This document shows, piece after piece, positions 20,508-31,409 of a stretch of DNA of 64,000 bases. Each line of letters starts with the position of its first letter. The first letter of the stretch is position 1. Made by a program: the position numbers and the translations under genes. Below the pieces are notes generated by a model, which was not told the DNA's origin, ran no database searches, and saw only the letters and a list, made by a program, of their open reading frames with translations. This DNA comes from Nigrospora sphaerica (taxonomy: Eukaryota; Ascomycota; Sordariomycetes; Amphisphaeriales; Apiosporaceae), in the NCBI GenBank assembly GCA_018287875.1, contig JAGVVL010000013.1, positions 1,426,001 to 1,490,000 on the forward strand, in the 5' to 3' direction.

Positions 20508-21672
20508 CTACGCCAGTCCCCAGTCCAGCCAGCGGTGCTCGTGGCCCGGCGTCAGCTGCCAGTCGTACTTGATAAGCAGGTGGGCCAGCGCTATGTTGAG
20601 CTCTATTGTGGCGAGGAAGCGGCCCGGGCACGCGTGACGGCCGTGCCCGAAGCCCATATGCGTGGGTGAGGTGCTAACTAGGTGTGCTTGGCCGTCATGC
20701 GCGGCGTCGCTCCGTAGCTTGACGAAGCGGCACCCGTCAAAGGCCTCGGGGTCCGGGTATACATCCAGGTCGTACATGCCGCCGATGTCACCCGCTGTAG
20801 AAGGCATTCCCCGAGTACGACCTGGTGAGAGCAAGCCATTCGTCGTTTCGGCACACCTCAGCTCCGAGGAAAGTGCGAGCCGAGAGGCGGCAAACGAGGT
20901 CAACAATACTTTCTTTGAGTCGGTATTCGCGCCAATCTTCCAATTCAACCACAATTAGAGTAGTGAACCTTGGTCTACGATGGGAGCATCGGGCGTTGGG
21001 AATATGGGTCGGCCAAAACACCCACCAGTCGGTTCTCCGAAGATATAATGGACGGATTACGATGCCTCGGAATCTAAAGGCTCCGTGATCTTGTCTGGAA
21101 TCCCAGCGGGGGCATTTAGCAACACCGCAAAGCGTGGACGGCGCGGCTCTGCCGCAGAAGGGAGCTTCTGGACACGCCCAATTTACTAAGCAATTTAGTG
21201 ATATGCTTTTTGATGATGGTCACAAAGAGCTCGTCGGGCCGCGCCGCTTCCCGCATCGACTGGAAGCCCTGGATGTGCGGATGGAAGTTGTTGGCGAAGG
21301 CCGTCAAGAAACTGAGACCGGGATCGCTGCGGACGGCGTGAGCCTGGTTCGCAGGAATGACAATCTCTCGCCCGTGTCGGTAATGAGGCGGTAAGGCTGG
21401 TCCGGGTACTTGGCTCGTGCGCTCGCGAAGATGGACCGGGCGTTCGAAAGGAAGCGCCTGCGGGGGACACTAGCGAAGAAGTCGAAAGGGGACGGCGTAT
21501 TGACGTAGGGGGGGTTTCGGCTGGGTCTACGCGCGTAGTAGAAGGCAATCAGAAGCAAGGGAAGCGTGACACCAAGGTATATTGACATCCACTTGTTTGG
21601 TGTCCGGGAGAACGAAGTGACCCAGGCACCGATAGTGGCCAAGGGAGAATTCGTGGCCTCCGTCATCAACAA
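20508..21672 (-). pseudogene. Cytochrome P450 pseudogene lacking the I-helix/ExxR core
   Basis: Reads from ATG 21672. An N-terminal membrane anchor (MSIYLGVTLPLLLIAFYYARR) is followed by a P450 N-terminal region (PSPFDFFASVPRRRFL...YPDQPYRLI). After a frame change near 21375 come IVIPANQAHAVRSDPGLSF and FANNFHPHIQGF. After another break comes DWREYRLKESIVDLVCRLSARTFLGAEVCRN (about 20970-20840). The C-terminal part follows directly: MYDLDVYPDPEAFDGCRF and the heme-thiolate motif FGHGRHACPGRFLA, ending at TAG 20508-20510. About 200 residues that should hold the oxygen-binding I helix and the ExxR of the K helix are absent near 20780. It therefore cannot be active. The family resembles fungal membrane P450s of secondary metabolism; no companion biosynthetic genes are visible. 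Confidence 0.85.
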
Positions 21673-22997
21673 GCAAATATCTTTACCGGCCGTTACTGTA
21701 GTTAGGGCCGCGAGATCTCAGGTCCATTCTGGGGTGTATCTTAGTGTGGAGGACGGAGATCGGCCCGAGAGAGGGACGATGATCGGCAAGTTTTATACAA
21801 GAGACACTTCGGGACACAAAGTGAAAGAACCAATTAAGCGAATCAGAACCGACCTCGTTGGCGATAGCGGATAGGCACCAATACTCAGTGAGGTGTTATT
21901 GGTTGTTGGAACGAATCTGCGGGCGCAGGTCTATGGATCCCACAACTCTTCGGTGCCGGGGTCTTGACGACCGCGACTCCATAAATACGCGATCGAGATG
22001 CAAGATCGCATCGTCGGTCCGGGTAAGCACTAAGGAATAGCGTTGCCAAGGGGTCGCCAACATGGTGCCCCGCTTCACGGCGCAGCCAACAAATCACATG
22101 TTGGAAGCAATGAAATCTCGCTGCTGACCGTTGTCGTGTTGGCCTGTCTCGCTATTCGATGAGTCTTGTGAGGTTCTATCCTCTCCCCTCCACAACATAG
22201 CAGCCTACCGTTGACTTCGCTCAACACCCGTTCAGGATCATTGGGATTTCATCATATGGGTCACCTGGATGTTCTCGAGGTTAGCCGTACTATTAACTAG
22301 TGCGAGTAGTCAACCTGGTACTCCAGGTGGTATTGATACGCCAGAAAAGATGTAAAAATGGCATCACAACATGGTCGAACCAGCCCTGGTCAGCCCCAGC
22401 CAACGTACCCCGCGAGGCTCTCGATTGCGCATTTCGAAGCACGTAAGGAGCAAGCAAGCCCCCGTGAGGGGTAACACGAGGAGGAGAGGATCGTGGGTGC
22501 AAGGGGGCAACACGTGAAGGGTAGATAGCGTGCAAGGGGGCTAAAAACGTCATAGAGCCGCAGCGCATGCGCTGCCATTGGGATTCAAATCCATCCGCCT
22601 GTGCGCGCGGAATCCGGCGGAATCCAAATCGCCACCTCAAGGGACTGCCCAGGAAGTGCGGGTTCCGACAAGTCAACTACAGCGTCCCCCCTCCAGTCCG
22701 CTGGGAGAAGATAATCATATGATTATGGAGCAACGATGAGAAAATAAAAATACACCGCATCCCACGATTAGAGACAGAAAGGCCGAAGCGGTGATAATGT
22801 TAGAAGGGTCAAAATGGCGCCAAGTAAAGTCCATCTACGACCGCTCTTAGGAACATTTCCACCAGCACTAGTTCGTCTAGGCCCACCCTCGTCACTTTTG
22901 AGTTTGGACGGTCGAACGGTGAGGCTGGCCGGGAAAAGGGAATGTTGCCCAGCTTTTGGAGCAGACCGCTTGACAGGTCTCCTAGGCAAAAACACCC
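21673..22997. other. Intergenic, no gene seen
   Basis: Between two pseudogenes. A 16-bp perfect palindrome GCAGCGCATGCGCTGC lies at about 22563-22578, and GGAATCC-type short repeats follow it (22600-22630). No gene supported. Confidence 0.4.
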
Positions 22998-24037
22998 CTA
23001 GACACGAAACAAGCAAGAGGTGCGACGCGTTCTCAAGCTTCTCAGCAGTACCATCCTAACTGAACAATAGCGGGCACCTCGGGCCCCGCAACCAACGAGT
23101 GGACCGAGAACCGCAGCTCCCGCAAGACTCCAGGTGGTGAGGTTCGTGCGGACCGATCCGTCCGTCTTTCGGTTGTAATAGAGTTTGTGCACAAAGTGCA
23201 GACTGGCAAAGGTGGCGCCGGCTACCCTGCCCACGCAGAGATGGTCAGTAGGGATGGCGAGAGGCGCAAGGGCGCAGAGGGGGAGGCCGAGGCTGATTAA
23301 TCACAGCGTGGCGGAGGCCAAGACGACGGCGACGCAGTAACGCGTCCGGCTGTCCATTTCGGTGCCCCGCAGCATTTAATGGGCAGGATGCTCAGGGTGC
23401 CGTCGATGACGACGTACGGGGCGGTCAGAAGATAGGCGATGCCGAGTTGGCCGCCAAGGTCGCAGGAGCCCGTCTCAACATTCCGCATGGACGAGACTGA
23501 CAAACACATGGTGCGGAAGCCAATTATAGAGACAAAGACGACCAAGCAGACAAGGCCGACAATGGTATGGAGCACCCAGTGGATGTGCTTGGTGTAGCAC
23601 ACCCGGATGTGGGCCAGGGTGATGCTGAATTACACTGAGATGGAACCTAGTTGGTAGAAAATCTCGACTACGAAGTAGTTCTGACCAGATTCCAGTATAG
23701 GTAGGCGAATAAAATGGATAGTTCGTGCGATTCGGCAGCTTACCAACTTACAAAGTGCAGAAGCTTCTGAAGGGAGGCCTGTTCCGTCGAAGCAAAGGGT
23801 AATGATAGGAAAGACACTAGGATGAAAAAGAACTGGAAACGCTCGTTCAGCACTGGCAGATCCGAACAAGATTCGGGCACCACGTACGATCCCCAAGCAC
23901 ATCAGATCGTCGTCCAGAGCGAGGGCGCAAACTCGTCTACGCGCAACAAGGCGCAGCGAAACGGAAAGCCAGCTGACCACGAGCAAACAGATGGTGACAG
24001 CCAGAAACACGAGCGCTAAGTGCGGCGGCGGCTCCAT
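22998..24037 (-). pseudogene. Rhodopsin-domain (PTH11-like) integral membrane protein, broken
   Basis: Starts at ATG 24035-24037 with MEPPPHLALVFLAVTICLLVVSWLSVSLRLVARR, the first transmembrane helix of the fungal rhodopsin-domain family, and the DDDLMCLGI motif. Further on come YFVVEIFYQLGSISV, a TAA at 23630-23632 where the frame otherwise continues as FSITLAHIRVC, then LHTIVGLVCLVVFVSI, the conserved cysteine-bearing loop, LLTAPYVVIDGTLSILPI, a frame change near 23360, a stop near 23298, and a last recognisable helix around FVHKLYYNRKTDGS (about 23190). Intact members have seven helices and include putative fungal receptors. The family call rests on pattern and hydropathy; breaks are seen directly. 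Confidence 0.72.
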
Positions 24038-25583
24038 GGGTAAAAGCCTTGGCAGACGAACAAGAGGAGGAAATCAAAGAGGTGGTTGTGGCGAGGGACC
24101 GAATCCGGTGGGGAAGCCCAAACAGCCAAGCACAAGCTCATGCTCACGATCAATTGACAGCAAGTGTAAGTGTTCGAAAAACAAGCAACTCCGTGGTCCG
24201 TCGGCACATACTGGGGATAAGCGGGGGGCGCCAGGAGAAGCTGCCCTCCGGCAGTCAGCCCGCCCCAACGACACCGACAAGCGCGTGCCGGCGCGCGGCA
24301 TTTCAGCCCAGCGGCGAGTTACGACCGGACCTTCGGTCTGCGGTACCTTTGCGCATCCCAGGCCAGCGCCGGTTCCAGCATTCTGGGGTAAGGGGGTCAG
24401 AGGGTCGAAGGGGCTTTCCTGACTCTCTTTCGAGGGAGTCGAGTGGTGGGTACCCCAAGGCTGGTCACGACTCGCCGCTGCCGGGGCGCCTGATACTTGT
24501 GAGTTTCTTAGAGGGTGACCACAACGAGAGCCGACAAACAGTATGGTGGTCGGCGACAGGTCGGCGAGAAGGGTAGACCATTTTAGGTACCGCACATCGT
24601 CGAACTTTGGGGTCCGAACAAGGCATATGCAAACGAAGGGGACTGGAGGGGCGCCGACGGAACTTGTTTCTCCTTGCCCCAGATGAGCCCAGGATCTGGT
24701 TCCGTGAATAGTACACTACTAAATTGAGACTACCAAGCCACGGTGGCGATCCAATCCCTCTTCAGCAGACCCAGAAAGGAGCGAGTTCCAATTCACAGGG
24801 CACGGCGGACCGTAGCGTCTTCCATGCTGCTGCACGACTCTGCGAGGCAGTCGGGGTCAAAGGTGCCGATGGAATCGGTTGGCTGCATCATGGCGATGGG
24901 GCGCGACGGAGGGGACGACAAGCGTCATTACTTGAAAACGCTCGGGGTGTCTGTACTACAGCACAATGGGAGAGTCGCTTTCCTTTGGGTTGCGCGGGTT
25001 GTTTTCCTCGTTGGGGAGTTCTGGAGGTGTTGAGTGCATAGGCAGGGACGTGACATGGCGTCCTAGTGGATACGCGGCGGCCTCCTTCTAATGGGCGAAT
25101 AGCAAAACATTCACGAAGAGAGATGAAAAGCAGCCATGTCCTGAGAGATGCTACTTCCTCCTAGAGGGAAAGCGACGGCCTTCATTTTTAGGTGAGAGCG
25201 GATGGAGATTTAATAAAGAGTGATGAAAACCCAACATATTCGCACAAACCACGAGTAGACTTTCATTATTAGGCCGAGAGTCTCAGTGCATTAGGAGCAT
25301 AGACAACGACAGGAAATGTGTGTCATGTGAGATAGAAACGCAGAAAGGTGATAAGAACCTAGCATAATCACACGCGAATGGGTATAACCACCCTGATGGG
25401 GGATTGCAAGAAAAAAAAAAAAAAAAGGCACACAAAGTGAGACGAGCTGAATGTATTCTCATAAGAACAAGTGCACTTCCTCCTATAGAGTCGACGGTCT
25501 CACAGTATAAAGACGTAGTAAGTGTTTCCAGAAATCGCAAAAAGTAATGGTAACCCGTAATGTTCTTACGAGTCACAGGTACA
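24038..25583. other. Intergenic, no gene seen
   Basis: The left half is GC-rich with several unconvincing overlapping open frames; the right half (25070-25560) is AT-rich and contains a 17-nt A run (about 25411-25427). No gene supported. Confidence 0.4.
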
Positions 25584-25711
25584 CTCCCCCCCACAGGCTT
25601 GAACTGTGAACCTCCTGATGTACAACATCTGCTAGTTTTTGCTCATGGAATACATAAGCCTCTTTGCAGTTAATAACAGTCAGACGCGCTAGCCAATTGC
25701 GCCAGGGAGGA
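25584..25711 (-). tRNA. tRNA-Asn(GTT) with 54-nt intron
   Basis: Acceptor TCCTCCC pairs with GGGGGGA (one G-U pair) and the discriminator is G, as in tRNA-Asn. The D arm GCGC-AATTGGCTA-GCGC contains box A (TGGCGCAATTGG). Anticodon stem TCTGA/TCAGG has loop CTGTTAA after splicing, with anticodon GTT at 25675-25677. The intron occupies 25620-25673, at the canonical 37/38 position. Variable loop AGGTT and T arm CACAG-TTCAAGC-CTGTG follow. The spliced length is 74 nt. The long intron is unusual but the fold is otherwise complete. Confidence 0.82.
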
Positions 25712-26902
25712 GATGCTTTGTTGGTGAAAACAGCGTGACTTATTCATCCATAACTAGGCGAAGCTTCATTGTGGTCGGGTTTCTCTCGCCCTCGGCTGGT
25801 GGGTCTTGGGCTAGGAAAGCCTTCGTTCCGGAGAGCGGTGGAGATCCGGCCCGGGCACTTGGCGGTCGACGGCGAATCTTGCTTTGAACATGAAATGCTA
25901 CGTAATTGTGTTTCGGTCAAGACCTACCTATGGCGGAGTCAAAGGGCAATTAGAGAAGGCGGGCACAACGGCTGCCGGCGCTTGAACTCAGCTGGGCAGG
26001 TTGCAGGCAGCGCAGGCGGAGGATGCGGCTTGGCCGCCCGTGGGCGCATCGGCGAGAGCCCGTAAGTACGAAGAGGAACGCGTGAACACACAATTCAGCA
26101 GGGTTTCCCGAGGTCCCGCGGCATGTTCTTGTGGGTAGAGAGGGCGAACAACGGTCTCGTCACTCATGCCAAGCGGGGGATGCAGGAGACCGTCAACTGA
26201 CCCCTTCACAGCGCGTCCGAGAGGGGAAAGGCTTAGTTCTTATTTCTTGGGGATATAAGAGTGGGCGCCGTTGTGAAGTGTCGGCTTGCTAGCACTTTGT
26301 CTCCCAAATACTTTGATCCCAAGTGAAGTGTCATGAAGCACCCTTGTGGCCCACCACAAGTTGGACGGTTCTCAACGCAGTACATTTGCGCATTGTTGCC
26401 ATACCGGTAAGCATGGAGCCATCACCAGAAACTGTGCGACACGCTGCTTAATGTCGCCGGAACGGTTAGGTATGATCGTCAAGTACTGTCACATTCTTTT
26501 TCTTCTATCTCAATTCTGTTCACCTATACGGATCGACTTCACCGGGCCGCGCTCAAGGGTGACTGGAAGGGCGGGTCTACTGCAAAAGTCCACTAAGCAG
26601 GGACCTAGTATCTAATTCTCACTGTCCCCTAGACGAGCTACTCTGCGGCATTAGCACCACAATTATACATATATACTTGCACCATGAAAACGGTGACAAG
26701 TTCCGGTCTTCCACTACTGCGGCTTGAGGTACGACTCGTTGTCAATGCTATTCCATTCCAGCCCCATCTGGAAAACATGGTTTCCCATCATGACACAAAG
26801 CCCGGCTGGCCACATACACGATGTGGATCAAACCAAGTCCTGATTAAACTTCAGCAGCAGTTTGCGAAATAAGTTTCAATACGGCCACCATATCGTATCA
26901 AA
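25712..26902. other. Intergenic between two tRNA genes, no gene seen
   Basis: 1.2 kb without a supported protein gene; short open frames lack protein-like composition. Confidence 0.4.
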
Positions 26903-26973
26903 GCATTAGTGGTTTAGTGGTAAAATCCATCGTTGCCATCGATGGGCCCCGCGTTCGATTCGCGGCTAATGCA
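26903..26973 (+). tRNA. tRNA-Gly(GCC)
   Basis: Complete 71-nt cloverleaf: acceptor GCATTAG/CTAATGC, D arm with TAGTGG, anticodon loop TTGCCAT with GCC, T arm CCGCG-TTCGATT-CGCGG, discriminator A. No intron. A pol III terminator of eight T residues lies at 26993-27000. Confidence 0.97.
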
Positions 26974-26992
26974 ATAGCCGTTATGGTTCTAC

Positions 26993-27000
26993 TTTTTTTT
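26993..27000 (+). terminator. Pol III T-run terminator of tRNA-Gly
   Basis: Eight consecutive T residues 20 nt after the tRNA 3' end, as expected for RNA polymerase III termination. Confidence 0.8.
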
Positions 27001-27170
27001 CTCTTCTTAGCATCATGCACTTATCAATGCACATTCTTATTATCGTGAGATGGGAATGGTGACCTTTCTTCGTCATCATTTTTTGGTTAGATGATAAAAC
27101 GCAAGAGTTCTCTTGTTGGAGAGGGAGTCCTAGACTGTTCCGTCACCCTCCTGAACGATGCATGCAGACG

Positions 27171-27918
27171 CCGGCGGCAAAGATTATTATTATTATTATT
27201 ATTCTTACACCTAGCGACCTATTTAGGCCATGAGGACCCCCTGCTCATCTTAGCCTAGGAAAACCGTTCCGGGCTGACGTCCGGCCGGGTGAAAAACCTA
27301 GGTTCCGCTGCGTCGTACCGCTTCTATCTACTTTTTAACCTGCCATACCGAGATCGGGCTCAGCGCGCCCGCTTCCTAGCTGATAAGTTGATTTGCTAGC
27401 TGGAACATGTCCAGCCTTCCGGAGCGGAGTAGCCATCTTGCGATGATTCCTGCTTTTCCTGGGGTGTCGAGCATCCTGTCCGTGTCTATCGGTCCTCCTA
27501 GAGCTTGGACGAGATGCTCTCGTCTTTCTCTTTCCCGTGGGCAGAAAACGAGGATATGCCGGACGGTCTCCCTGCCCTGACCGCAGGCGCACCAGGGGCT
27601 GTCGAAGCCTGGGACCCTACGCTTAAAAAGGAAGTCTCGCAGCCCGATCTTGCCAGTCCTCGCTTGGACGAGGATGGAGCTCTCGGCCTTATGGAGTCCC
27701 TTATGGAGCTTGAGGACGTGCGTGTCTGGCGGCATTTTAGTTGCTGCCGGTGTTCGTGTTGTTCGATTTTGCTGCGCTTGTTGCCATCTTTGAAGCCAGT
27801 CTCTCTCCTCAGCCTTATGTGCTGAGTCTCCAGCTAGCCATTCGTCTAGCCACCTCTTACGATCGGGAGCGTCGGGGCCTTTCGGTCTGCGCCGGCGAGT
27901 TGGTCCGGCGGCAAAGAT
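27171..27918 (-). mobile_element. 5'-truncated LINE copy with 14-bp target duplication
   Basis: About 720 bp of the 3' end of the same LINE family, minus strand, ending in an (AAT)n tail. Flanked by perfect direct repeats CCGGCGGCAAAGAT at 27171-27184 and 27905-27918. It encodes the last ~175 codons of ORF2, open without stops to TAG 27376-27378, including WLDEWLAGDS and the CACGQGRETVRHILVFC Cys/His motif. Compared with the large copy (8080-8680) it is much less mutated, so it approximates the ancestral sequence. It lies about 200 bp downstream of tRNA-Gly. Confidence 0.95.
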
Positions 27919-28128
27919 AGACGGCAGAATAGGTGGTTTTGGCAATTTTACAATTGAATGAATTTTTGTGCAGATTATGATCTCGATTCCTATTCTCTGA
28001 TTATGACCGGTGAGATAACAAAGCGATCTTTCAAAAAACGTTTGATCTCTTCCTATCTGTCGCCCTATTATCGCCGTAGCCCGTGTCTCCCTGTCAACTC
28101 CACCAGAGCTTGCTCCTCCATCACTTCT

Positions 28129-28788
28129 TTACGTAAAACTTCCACCAACAGTTGCATCTAAGTCATTGGCCACATGGGTTTCCCATCTGGCGTAGACGGC
28201 GGCGAGGTTGCGCTTGATTCGCGCTATCTTGGTTCGGCGCCGGGGAAGTGTCCTCTCCAAAGCTCGTTCCGCCTTGGTGTGTCGCGCATCCTGCAACAAG
28301 GGTGTCATATTGCCGTAGCCCTTTCTTCTTTGATCACCGCCGTTGCCGCCGCTGGGATACTCGCCATTGTTGCAGTCGTCGCTCTTGAGCTCAACGTTCT
28401 CCTTCGGGACTTGATCTTCGCGGGACCGCGCAGAATACGAGCCCACGGGGCGCTTTCCCTGGGTCATCAGTCGTGTCAGATTTCTTGTCGCTGAGGCGGT
28501 TGCTGCAGCTGCTGGTCGAGGCCGGCCACGTGGATGACCACGATCGCGGGGGACCGCGACCGCGGGCAGTCCCAAGCCAACGCCGGTGGCAACGAGGAGC
28601 TTGGCCAGGGCGGCGGCAAAGGACGTCTTCTTGAGCCACTTGAGCGGGTAATGTTCAAGGTTCTCGGCCACGGTGTCGCAGACATAAGGGCGCTCGTCGT
28701 CGGCCGTCACGGCATCGCTGGCCGTGCCCGGGTTGGCGTGGAAGGCGAGGAGCTGCAGTGCTAGCTGGGCCAATTTATTGGGCTTCAT
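28129..28788 (-). CDS. Hypothetical protein, 219 aa
   Basis: Open frame from ATG 28786-28788 to TAA/TAG near 28129. The N-terminal 40 residues are mildly helical (MKPNKLAQLALQLLAFHANPG). A hydrophobic stretch follows at about 52-76 (TSFAAALAKLLVATGVGLGLPAVAV) that could span a membrane, then a basic, low-complexity, Arg/Ala-rich middle and a charged C-terminus (RALERTLPRRRTKIARIKRNLAAVYARW). I do not recognise a family. Codon use is GC-rich, similar to real genes here, but the middle may be an unspliced intron or non-coding. It could also be a remnant. Confidence 0.35.
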   Translation of the reverse strand: MKPNKLAQLALQLLAFHANPGTASDAVTADDERPYVCDTVAENLEHYPLKWLKKTSFAAALAKLLVATGVGLGLPAVAVPRDRGHPRGRPRPAAAATASATRNLTRLMTQGKRPVGSYSARSREDQVPKENVELKSDDCNNGEYPSGGNGGDQRRKGYGNMTPLLQDARHTKAERALERTLPRRRTKIARIKRNLAAVYARWETHVANDLDATVGGSFT

Positions 28789-30737
28789 GTTTCTGGGTTG
28801 CTTTTGAGGCTATTTTTTGATTCTGGGTAGGTATGGATTATTGTGTGTGTGTCTGTGTACTTGTCTGGGCATGGAGCAGGTTGTACGTATGCGTTATGTG
28901 ATACTTTTAGCCCGTGCAGGTGATGAAAAATACCTAACTACAATTAGCAGCCGCTGGAATGCTTGGGAGCTTGCGTTAATACGGGATGGAATCATCAATC
29001 AGAAGGAGGGATGTTGCAGACAGGATGACAACCGCTTCCACCTCCACAGAGTAACCGTATCTAGTAAAAGCCCGATGTAAGAACACACTGAGCCCTTTTG
29101 TCTATCTCATGACTCTATCGCGCAACGCAGGGCGAAACCAGGGATGCTCCGCCTCCTGAATATGGCAGGCGCGTATGAATTAGTACGTACCCTGTACGAA
29201 TCAGCTCACAAGTACCTCACGTCGAAGGTGGGCAGTAGATCATTTCAAACTTGCATCCTGGAAGTCGAAGTGACACTCGTTAATTCCCTTGGTGGCCTTT
29301 GAATTGGCAACCACCACAATGCATCAGTTTGTTAATCCGAGTACATCTCATACGTGCCCAGGTGCTATCACATCCGCGGCCAGGAAGGAGCGGTGAGAAC
29401 AAGCAACTATCCCAAACTCTACCGTGCCCAGTGCTCGATTAAGGCCGGTATTCAAGAGCGGTGATAAATTATCAACCACACCGGATAGAATTCAAATTAA
29501 CAAAAGACGTAGGCGTTAGAAAACATAAGCCTCAAAGGTACCCCTGCTCGCAGGAAAACGGATGGTAATACCGGGAGACTGCCATAAACAATTCAAAAAT
29601 ACAGGAGAATACGCTGTGTACCATAGTTGCTTGAGAGCCTCGATGAACCCTCAATACAGTTCGAAAGATCTTATTTGTAGATTTCCTTCAATATGCATGC
29701 AGATAAAATTGATTCCATGGGGAATCTTTCTCCTACTTAGCAATACAATACTCGTGGTAGGTAAGGCTATTCGCAGGTCTATCCATTATCCACCAGTTCA
29801 CGTTGCATGTTTCTCCGGGACACTTTGGATAGGGTCATCCTGGCTATATTCAAATAATTCCACAGTTGTCATTCGTTTTTCTTTTTCATCCAGAATGAGG
29901 GCCGCGCCCCTTCCGTATGACCTATGCCTCCCGCCCTTTTGCACTGACTCGGCCTGACTAAGTACTGGAAAGGAGGAAGTAATTGCTGTGAGGAAATCAA
30001 ATCCTAGGACGACTGAATGAATGACTGAGTCTTCGCCCGTGTTTGGCAAGCCACGGAAACTTTGATTGCACCCAGCAGGACGAAATGAGCAAGGGTTTTT
30101 CGAAGACAGGAGTGGATAAGATACTGGGTAAGGAAAAGAAAAAAAGAGAGAGAGAGAGAGACAAACGCCTATTTATTGTCGCAGGAAGATTATCGTAACA
30201 AGTTACGGGGCTTTGATGGAAGGAATCTCGAAATTCTAGATTGTGCATGGCAAGTCTTTGTTTGAGGCTAGGAATGCAGTTCCCCGCCGGGCCGACAATC
30301 TCCGTTACTTTTGCTTGTTTGTCTATTTTCAGAATCCCTCCTACATACCACGACATACCTAAGAAGTAGGCATTCATTATCGTGCCTCTTTGTCCCGATT
30401 CCCGCCCCGCATTCAGACCTAACTCATTTCCTTTGCCATATATTTCATGTTCTCTGTCTTTTGTTAGTACCGCTTGCCGCATTGTCCTCAGTTGGTTTCC
30501 TTCCACTACCCCCACTCGTGCCGACCGAGGTCCTCTCACCTCGTCACCACCTCATCCCCCACGGCCGGTGTCGTCTCTACCCGCATATCCTTCAATCATA
30601 AGAATTCTGTCGCGCACTTGCCACCCCACGTATTTACACTATAGCCCACTCCGCTCGCCAGGTAGGCACGAGCCTTCCTAGCCACAGGCGTTCCGTGGTG
30701 ACTGGTGGCTGACCTTCTGTCAGGCGGCAAGACCCGG
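28789..30737. other. Intergenic, no gene seen
   Basis: About 2 kb, AT-rich in 28800-30250, with a (GA)n run near 30147-30162. A pyrimidine-rich stretch (30380-30690) precedes the chromodomain gene and probably holds its promoter and 5' leader. Confidence 0.45.
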
Positions 30738-31409
30738 ATGGCGTGGGGCGAATATAGCGTCAAGCGCATCCTGGGCCATTCCGGCTGTCAGGATGGCGAA
30801 GGCGCGCTGCAGGAGGTGAAGTTCCTTATTGAGTGGGACGGCGTCGACAAGGACGGTAACCCGTACCCGCCCTCATGGGAAGACTTTCTGGACGTGGGCA
30901 TCCCTCTGATTGCCGGATACACTCACCGCATGGCTATGGGCTACCCGCGCTTCGCGCAGCCCAAGCCGGACGGGTACGTCTATCTTTACGCCGACAACTG
31001 GGCGTATCCGCACATTCCCCGCTCCTCCGTCACCATCCCCACGGCGGGGAAGCCCGCATTTGTCACGCAAACCCCGGCCAACAAACCCAATACCGCCGCC
31101 CATAAGTTAGAGAGTACCCCCATGAAGTCCCAGGACAGTATCAAAGAGTTTGAGGCCACACCCACCAAGTTTGAAAGCAGCATCGAGAAGTTCGAGCGTA
31201 CCCCCGCGCAGTCCGAGGACGACATCAAGAAGCCCGGTGGCGCCGCTACAACGACGAAGCCCGTGGCTCACAAGGCTTACGATCCTAAGAAGCCTTCAGG
31301 CTTAAAGGCCAGAAGAACCCGAGGCACCGCGGCCAAGAAAGACCCGCGGGCCGAGCTCGAGTGGGGGACAGCGGGTGTACGGCATGTGTCGTCGAAGGGA
31401 CCCGAATGA
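30738..31409 (+). CDS. Chromodomain-like protein with three 14-residue repeats
   Basis: 223 residues from ATG 30738 (an in-frame GTG 33 nt upstream is not a likely start). Residues 1-45 match the chromodomain pattern: EYSVKRILGH, a polar loop, VKFLIEWDGVDKDG and PPSWEDF, with aromatic residues where the methyl-lysine cage is expected. In the family, such domains bind methylated histone tails. After a Tyr/Trp-rich segment (DGYVYLYADNWAYPHIP) come three consecutive 14-residue repeats (LESTPMKSQDSIKE, FEATPTKFESSIEK, FERTPAQSEDDIKK; 31107-31232), then a Lys/Arg-rich tail (KKPSGLKARRTRG) suited to nuclear import or DNA contact. A 5' exon may be missing. Domain call is moderate; the role is inferred. 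Confidence 0.68.
   Translation: MAWGEYSVKRILGHSGCQDGEGALQEVKFLIEWDGVDKDGNPYPPSWEDFLDVGIPLIAGYTHRMAMGYPRFAQPKPDGYVYLYADNWAYPHIPRSSVTIPTAGKPAFVTQTPANKPNTAAHKLESTPMKSQDSIKEFEATPTKFESSIEKFERTPAQSEDDIKKPGGAATTTKPVAHKAYDPKKPSGLKARRTRGTAAKKDPRAELEWGTAGVRHVSSKGPE

Noticed and set aside
22293..22676. 127-codon minus-strand frame near a 16-bp palindrome
   Set aside because: Composition is not protein-like and no family pattern is visible; the palindrome alone does not define an element.
29562..29957. 131-codon plus-strand frame
   Set aside because: Lies in AT-rich intergenic DNA, has no domain or splice support.
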